DNA of 64,000 nt. Origin: Henricia sp. BOLD:AAB3569 (taxonomy: Eukaryota; Echinodermata; Asteroidea; Spinulosida; Echinasteridae). The stretch is from assembly GCA_037783545.1 (NCBI GenBank), contig JBBELK010000550.1, positions 496,001-560,000 of the forward strand, in the 5' to 3' direction. The notes beneath the pieces are model-generated. The model did no database searches and had not been told where the DNA came from. It saw nothing but the letters and a program-made list of their open reading frames with translations. The position numbers and the translations under genes are program-made. Below, piece after piece: positions 44,201 to 53,200 of this stretch (position 1 is the first letter of the stretch; each line of letters starts with the position of its first letter).

Positions 44201-47200
44201 GTGCATTTCTGATACCTAAATAACACACTGGACCAACGGCTTTACATCCCTTCCGTAGGATCATGGATGGAGCAAGTGTACATGTATAAAAACAGCGTTT
44301 TTCACAGGGTTGCCAATTGTCCAAAACACAAAGTATAATGTTTTGTCGTTAAAATAAAGTAGAGAACCACTGACTGTACCCCGGTACATGTATACATGTA
44401 TCTTTAACATACACATAAATTGGCCTGCCTTGCACAGAATGCAGCTATCTCTTTGTTCCATTGTCTCATTTCAAAACTAAGTACTTTTAAAAAAGGCTTT
44501 GGCTATTCGTAAAGCTAGTTTCATGTATCAGTTTTGAGGCCTGATGTTTATTCTACTCTATGTATACAAAACAAAGGCAGAGATCATGTTTTTAGTACTA
44601 CACTTCCTTGTTTAAATACTGAGTAATTGCACAATAACCAACCCAGAGATATATACATGTACATAGTACACGACAAGTGACAATATGTAGGCCTAATGTA
44701 ATAATAATAATAATAATAATAAAACCGTGTTTTTATACACCAATCCGAGCTGGAAAGTCATGGTCCGTGTACGTCCGCCATAGCTGGGGGCCATCCAGTG
44801 CCATGAACTGTGGGTTTTGTGTTGATGATATGCTGTTACATTATGTTGTCACTTCGAACAAGTTTGCGCGTTTATTTGCTTGTGAAGCCCGTGTACTCGT
44901 GCGCGTACGCGTTGTACGCTGTTCGATTTAACAACAAGACAAAGCGCCCAGTCCATGGCAGTGGATGGCCCCCAGTAATGGCGGACTTGCAGGGAAGGAG
45001 TCCTTAGCAACCGGATTCGTGTATAGCGCCTTACGAAACACCTCAAAGCGCTTTACAGTGTATGTACATTTATAAAAATTCATAGCGATAAAGATAGTCA
45101 TGATCATGATCATGAAATGGCAAGTTAGCTTTTAGAACAGTTTACTTATTAGTTCTCTGATTGGTTGAAAAGATGTGTCTTAAGCATTGATTTCAATATT
45201 AAATTCAATATTAAAACCCCAGTACATGTACATCATTTGCAGAACATTTTACTTAACGGAGTTGACAAAAAAACCTACATGTAACTAAAGGCCCGTTTAC
45301 ACTCGATTCGCTTTGCCGAATCAAACTCCGCAAAAGGTCTGATTCGCCTTTTTCAAGTCACATTTGGGGTAGGGTTGAACCCCGCAATCGTCAAGGTCGC
45401 TTGTACAGTGTAGTTTAAATGCTACCCGAATACAGATTCGGCAATCTGAGTGTCCTTGGGGCCGTGTAGCAGATTTAATTGACCAATCTGGCACTAGTGC
45501 CATAACACCTAACAGCTCGCGCATGCGCTGCAGTTACAACTAGTGGTGACTTTTGCGGTTTCTGAAGGCGAGTTGAAGCCGGATCGAGGTGTAGTGTAAA
45601 CACGGCAAATGCTGGGTCTGTATCCACCTTTGCTGGTTCAAGTGTAAACACGGTGTAAAAGTGTTGACAGCAATGCTAATAATTAAACACCACAGTGTAA
45701 AATGGTATCTTTGTGGGAAAAATTGCCAACTGAAGATGCTTTTTTTGAAAAGTCTGCAGACAATTTTATTTACCATTCATTCAACACAAAAACCATGCAT
45801 GGATTTTGCAGGTTTTCTAAAGTATTACTGCATCTACCGGTATAGCCCTGTCCGCATTGGACTCGTTTTTCGGAAAGGTTTTAACGAGATGATGGTAAAA
45901 TGAAAAATGACAACATTTTACTGAGCCGCTGGACTCAGGAAAAGTTACTGAGAGGAAAACGTTCTGGGCTGTCCGCATTGGACTTAAAATGGGAAAAGTA
46001 CCCATCGTCTCGGTAGGTTTTTTCCCAAAAAAGTCCAATGCAGACAGGAGTTAAAGGCAGTATACATGACTGGTATGTCGAAAGTCAGAAATGTTCACAG
46101 ATTTACGCCTAACTTACACAATATAAACATGATGACTATAGTCTTTGAGAAATTAGTAAAACAATTATTTTTCGTCTCATGAGACGAAAATTCAATTCGC
46201 CCCAAAACCATTTCGCCCAAGTGCCATTTCGCCCAAGTGCCATTTCGCCCCCAAACCACTTCGCCCAAGGGCCATTTTGCCCCAAATCACACTACATGTA
46301 CATTGCCCAAGTGCCACTTTGCCCCAAAAACACTTCGTGCACAGGCCGTGGTTCAGGGCGAAGTGGTTTTGGGCCGAAATTACTGCAAACCCTTTTTTGA
46401 CTGTTTTCTCAAAAGTTACATGTAGACGAAGTACGGAGCTGGTTTTTGCTCAGATTGGTTTTAATCATGCATATCTTCAATCACACAGGGCGATAAAACT
46501 ATTTGTAACAGTTTACCAATCATGTATACTATCTTTAATTGGGTGAAATTTCTACTTGTGGCAGTTTATCAAGATTCTTTAGTTTTGTAATGCCATTGTT
46601 CCTGTTTTTAAACATTTTCCAATAATGTTATCTGTCTATATTTTGTTCCAGCATTTTCCTGTTGGCAAACACTTAATTTACATAAATTTTCAGACAATTG
46701 TCACAAACTTTTTTCTCGAAATTGCAAGCTAAAGTACAAAGGCCATTTTACTTCAAGAGTTGACGAGAGAAACGTTTTACTCAAAGTGTTTACAGCAATC
46801 AAAACAAACAACCACCCAGAGATGTCAACATTGCAATTTGAAAATTATATTTAAATTGTTCTTACAAACCAAGCTCTATTTAAAGATAGTATACATGATT
46901 GGTAAATAGTTTTATCCCCCTGTGTGATTGAAGATATGCTGATTAAAACCAACCTGAGCAAAAACCAGCTCCGTAATTCGTCTAACTTTTGAGAAAACAG
47001 TAAAAAAGGGTTTGCAGTCATTTTGCCCCCAAACCACTTCGCCCTGAATAATTTCGCCCTGAAACACGGCCTGTGCACGATGATGTGGTTTTGGGGCGAA
47101 GTGGCCTTGATGCGAAGTAGTGTTTGGACGAAATTGCACTAATTTGGGGCGAAATGGCACTCAGACGAAGTGGTTTGGGGGCAAAATGGCACCTGGGCAA

Positions 47201-50200
47201 AATGGTTTTGGGGCGTAATGAATTTCCGTCTCATGAGACGAAAACTAATTGTTTTACTCATTTCTCAAAGACTATAGCACTTCAGACAAAACCATTTCAG
47301 GGGAAGTTTTCTACGGTCAACATGTTTATATTGTGTAAGTTAGGCGTAAATCTGTGAACATTTCTGATTTTCGAGATTACTAATGATGTATATACTGCCT
47401 TTAAACACCACATCTGAAGCTACATGTATGCATTCTTGATTTTATGTCACAATACTTATCGTCATTGGCTGAAACAATTGTACAAACTACATGTACGCCT
47501 AGATCGTAGGCAGACGTCTTAACCACTCGACCATCGAGCATGCCGATGGCGAATTGCATCTGCCTACGGTACATGTAGTATGCAGGAGTTCGTTAGTTCG
47601 AGTCGCCTCCTAGCATGCTAAACCGCTATGAGTTTTAGCGTGTCCTCGGGAAACGCACTTACATGTAGTATACAGTGCATACTGCGTCGTGACAGGCAAA
47701 AATTTGTTCCAGCACTTAACAAAACACCATTTTATTACTGTGTATTGATTGCTTTCGATGACGTAGAACATCCAGGAATGTTTGGTGGTCAACAGTCACG
47801 CGCGTACACGCGCCGCTGGCGCGCGCCAATAAACGCACATGAACACGCGTAAAAAATACTCACCAGCGTATTTTCATTCGAAGATGCCGCAAGCGGGCGT
47901 TGTGATACGTTCAAATTATTGAGCATGCACTCGGCTTGTAAAAACGAAAGTGCTTTCACTTGATCGCGATGTTTAGCCTGAAGAAATGCGTTTTTATCTT
48001 TCTCGATACAACAGCCATGGCGCAACAACATAAAGAAAGCAAGTTCAAGCAACAGAGGTAAGTGCAACCAATGCGCTTTTTTTGCTCTTTTTGCCGGTTA
48101 TTACTCGAGCCACGTGGGTCATGAAAAATGCCCACCAAAATGGTGGATGGAAGGGGTGATGTCACCGGAAAGCAATCAATAGTAACAAGTTTTAGCTAAT
48201 TTGTTGGCCATCGTGGATGTCATTAATACTGCACTAATAAGCGAAGCAGCTATTCTTCATTGATGGGCAATTTCCTGAACTGGGCGGCCAGTTCTTGCTG
48301 TCTAATAATCAGATCTGATTCATAAACTAGGGTGTGACTTTGCTACACAACTTCTGATTGCCTTGACTGATTTTGAAGAAGGCGTCATTTCCACTCGTAC
48401 TTAAAAGCTTACATGTATGTCGAGAAAACTGCCTTGTAGAAATTTCAGCCACACACTATGCACTAATACTTTAGAAAACCTGACAAATCCATGCATGTTT
48501 TTGTATTTGTATTTATTCACCACATCCAACAGCGGAGGGACCGCCAATTACAGGAATGGGACCAAGTGTGGTTGAGTGCCTTGCTCAAGGGCACAGGTGC
48601 CACAACCCGTCGCGGCCCGGAATCGAACCTACATTCTAGTACTAGCACAGGAACTTAAGTTCGACGCACTAGACCGCTCGGCCATAACACCCCACTTGTG
48701 TGTGAATGAATAGTAAAAAGTTGTCTGCAGACAACTTTTTTAAAACCACATTGAGTTGGCAATTTCTCCCACAAGGGTACCATTTAACACGGAAATATAA
48801 TCATGTGGTGTTTGCTGCAATCAACACATTTAGTCGGGTTTTTTGTTTGTTTGTTTGTTTTTTCTCTTGTCAACTCGTGAAGTTAAATTTTGGTTAACTG
48901 CAAATGATGTATTGGGGCTTTAAACCGAATTGTGCATCACGTTTTCCTTAAAGACACCTTCTCAAAGCATAGCGTCTGCTATCAAAATTAACACCACAAG
49001 CCCCAGCGTCCACACCCCCCCTGTCCAAACCCACCCCCCCCCCCCCCCCCCCCCCCCCCACACCCCCCCTGTCCAAACCCACCCCCCCCCCCCCCCCCCC
49101 CCCCCTAATATGAGCACCATGACAGGATGCGACATCCTTATCAAAGGAAACAGACCCAACAAATGGCCTAGAACAAAGGACACAGGCTACATCCGCTCCG
49201 CGTTTTGTTACGATCTCTTGTTTTCTGGAAACTAGGACAAAGATAACTTCCTCTTTCGAGTTTAGCCATATCATACCACAACATGTTCTGGTTGTTATTG
49301 GTCGACAAACAGGGTGTGGCCGGCCGGCTCGGTACATTTCAGCCGTATAGCATATATAGCAGGGGTCGAAATCAGCACTGGTCCTGCGGTCCAAGACCAG
49401 TAACAAATCAGAAGGACCACTAGATCTGTCAAAAATGCTGGTCCGATGGGCCAGTAAAAACATTTCCTGACTTATGGAAACATTCCCGGATGCCTAATCC
49501 ACAGTAAACATTTCCTACTCAATGCAAAGAATTCCTGGTTACCGTACCACAAACAATTCCTGATCACATTAGACATTTTCAGATAACTTAATTTCGTTCT
49601 CCGATCTCTCCAGACATGCCCCAGTGTTGGATCAAAAAGCAATCCCATCCATTCTGCACTCAATGACCTTAAACCAGAAAGTGTTTCAGTATATATCTCG
49701 GTGCCATTTTGAAAAGCACCAGACAATAAGTCCAATGCAGACACATCGAGTCGGTAAAAGCACTCTGGAAGCGTACATCAGGGCCGTGAAGGTCATCCCG
49801 CTAGGGGACACTGCGCATGCTCTCCCACGGTCTCGGTAAATTTCCCCGAAAAGTCCAAATGCGGACAGCAGTAAAATTTAGCCATTTTTCATTTTACCAT
49901 CGTCCGGGTAAAACCTGCCGAAAAACAAGTCGAATGCGGACACGGCTTTTGTGTTTCGAGGAAAATGTGGTCCCAGAAACTCCAAAGCATACTTTCGTCC
50001 AATAACAACATCTTTTAAAAGAATGTGAACATTCCTATTCCACTTTTGGACAATCTTTTCAAAACTTGCATTTGTTTCGGGGAACTTCTTAAAAATCTCC
50101 CAATCTTGTTGTGCTCAACATGAGCACAGTTTAAGTGGCACTTATCTGCCTAAGGAATATATTTCAAACTTTCAGTTCCCGCAGGTGCCAGAAAAGTTTA

Positions 50201-53200
50201 ACTACTGTATCTGTTCTGCAGTACAAAGCTGACTCTTCGTGGAAATTCCCTTCTTCGGAGGGGTTTGTTTGCCTAATTTAATTTTTTTCCCACTTGTATA
50301 CTTACAGAAAAATGCAGTTTCGTTTTGAAACAGCCCACGCATTGATGAAAACTATACATATGGTAACATAGTACAAGGGCAAAAAAAGGGTAAAGTTCAC
50401 ATCAGCGTTCATATAATAAGGAGATTACATGCTACATGTACATATATGGGTCTTTCCAAGCTAATGGGCCTATTTGAAAAATAAGTCAATAATTCCTTTC
50501 AGATGTCTTCAGTTTATCTTAAACTTTAAGAAATTCCCTTTTAATGTTCTTAGGAGATAACTTTTGCCCAAAAAGGTAAGAAAATGCTGCCACAACATAC
50601 ATTTCTGAAAAGCTTGTGTACAAATTTTCCATTTACGTATGTAACGGTAGACAGATAAAAATGTCACAATTTTGTCTGTCCACCGGTACACACGTATAGC
50701 TTTCGAGTCGGTAAAAGTGCTCTGGATAAGTCCGGGCCATGAAGGTCATACTACATGTATGTACGAAGGGACACTGCGCATGCTTTCCCATGGTATCGGT
50801 AAAAATTTTCCCGTGTCGAAAAAGTCCAAATGCGGACAGCAGTAAAAATTTAGCAATTTTTTTCATTTTACCATTGTCTCGGTAAAAACTCTCCGAAAAA
50901 CGAGTCAATGTGGACACAGCTTCAGATATTTTTTGTAATATTTTTCATGATTCAAGGCATTCGTTCACTCTAATTTCCTCCCACACCGCTTTTATTCAAA
51001 GCGACGCGCGTCGAATTTACGCGCTAAAAGGCTTTGTGTGAATCTACCCTTACCTTTTCTGTTTAGCAGAAAATTTCGCTGAATCCAAAATTTGTTTACT
51101 TTATAAAAATGGGTTTTTAGTCAAAATCTTATATTATGTGTATTACAATTGAATGGTGTTCTGCTATTCTTGCTAAGAACACAAGTTGTCATACAATTTT
51201 GATTATTAACACATTTTTATAAAGCAAACAAATTTTGGAATAAGCAATTTTTTTCCTGCTAAACAGCTTTATGAAATTGGCCCCTGGGCAACTTGTATAA
51301 AAAACTCACAAAACAAAACAAATGGACATATTGTATCCCTACGCTTGGGTCGCAAATGTCAAAAGAGGGTGTGTCATTCAATACAAGGACAAACAAAATG
51401 CGAACAAAGTACTCCGGAAGTCAGGTACGTTTCTTAGTAAAGAGCATGTGCAGTAAACCGCAAGCATGGACGTCGCCCTCTGCTTACATACATGTAGTTT
51501 TATTTTTTGCGGATTCAGGAGTAAAATGTAAATGGATGCCAAACATATTGAAAACTCGTTATCAAGTTTCCACCAGTACTTTAAAGGGCTCCCTTATTTA
51601 GGTGTTTTATCAATGAAATCTATGCTTTAAAACCACTCTACTCAGTTAAAGTCATAAAATCCTATTTGGAGCTTGCTTTAGGGGTTAAAACAAAGGTTTT
51701 TAGTTTTTATGCTAATGAAAATATGCATATTCGTGACCAAGGTCACGATGTCACAAGAGGCAAACACAGGAAAATCACATTCAACTGTGCTCAAAAGATT
51801 CCATTTTTTCTCAATTTTCCTATAACTTTTGTAATCCATGGCTGTTTGAGTTTGTTTAACATGTTGCCTGCTGTAAGCCATGACAAAACTGGGGGTAGAA
51901 ACTGCAGCAATTTGCCACAAGTCCAACTTGAAGTCTGTGATTTATTGCAATGAAATCTTCAAAGTTGAAAAAGGCCACCTTTTATTGATTTTACATCCAA
52001 ACAAACAATAGTATGTCTTGCTGAACAAGTAATCTGTCATTATGAAGCAAAGCTTAGGCACAAAGTTGTTTAGCATGTCACAGGCCCTTTAAAGGAGGTT
52101 GTTTAGATTTTTTTCTCCAGAAAATTGATTTCATTCTAACCTAACAATCATATAAAATAGTCTCTAATATACATGGAAAGTAAACAGAAAATTTAGCAAT
52201 CTCCAATGAAAGCAAAAACTTAAAGGTTGGTGTAATCACTGCACTGCTTTCTGTAATCAGTAAATTAGTTTACAAAACATGATATCCTTGAATCTGGATA
52301 GAGAGTGTGAAATTTCAAAATGGTAATGAGAAAAATGAAAAATTAATATTTATTTATTGGGTTTAATGAACTTCAATTTGCAGCCCGTAGGCTGAATTGC
52401 ATGAAGCTTACAAGTGTCTTCCACCTAAACATTGAGATACATGTACATACAGTGGGTGGGTGGCAGCCACAGCCAGAGACACCGGAGACTACCATAACTC
52501 TTAATGACAGAATACTCTTGGATCAACAACACACTGGACCAACCGCTTCATATCTCCTTCGAAGTGTGTTTAAAGGCAGTATATAACAAGATTGGTATCT
52601 TGAAAATCAGAAATGTTCACAGATTTACGCCTAACTTACATGTACACAAAATAAACATGATGACCGTAGAAAACTTCCCCTGGAATGATTTTGTCTGAAG
52701 TGCTATAGTCTTTGAGAAATAAGCAAAAGAAATAGTTTTCGTCTCATGAGACGAAAATTCAATTCGCCCCAAAACCATTTAGCCCAAGTGACATTTCGCC
52801 CCAAATCACTTCGTCCAAACACTACATCGCCCAAATGCTACTTCGCCCCAAAACCACTTCGTGCACAGGCCGTGGTTCAGGGCAAAGTGGTTTTGGGGCG
52901 AAATGACTGCAAAACCTTTTTTGACTGTTTTCTCAAAAGTTAGACGAAGTACGGAGCTGGTTTTTGCTCAGGTTGGTTTTAATCATGCATATCTTCAATC
53001 ACGCAGGGGGATAAAACTATTTGTAACAGTTTACCAATCGTACTATCTTTAAGAGCCATGCTCAAGGGCATGGGTACCCCAGCCAGTTTTCCCCCCAAGT
53101 ATTGTGAGTCAGTGATGACCTAAACCACTTGGCCATGGTGCTATAAGAACCTCAACACCCATGAGAAAAATTAGGGGGTTAAAAAAAGGTGATCTGGACC

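Noticed and set aside
48948-49463. 171-codon minus-strand open frame, the longest in the window
   Set aside because: Its middle is a poly-Gly translation of two poly(C) tracts and the rest has no recognisable domain.
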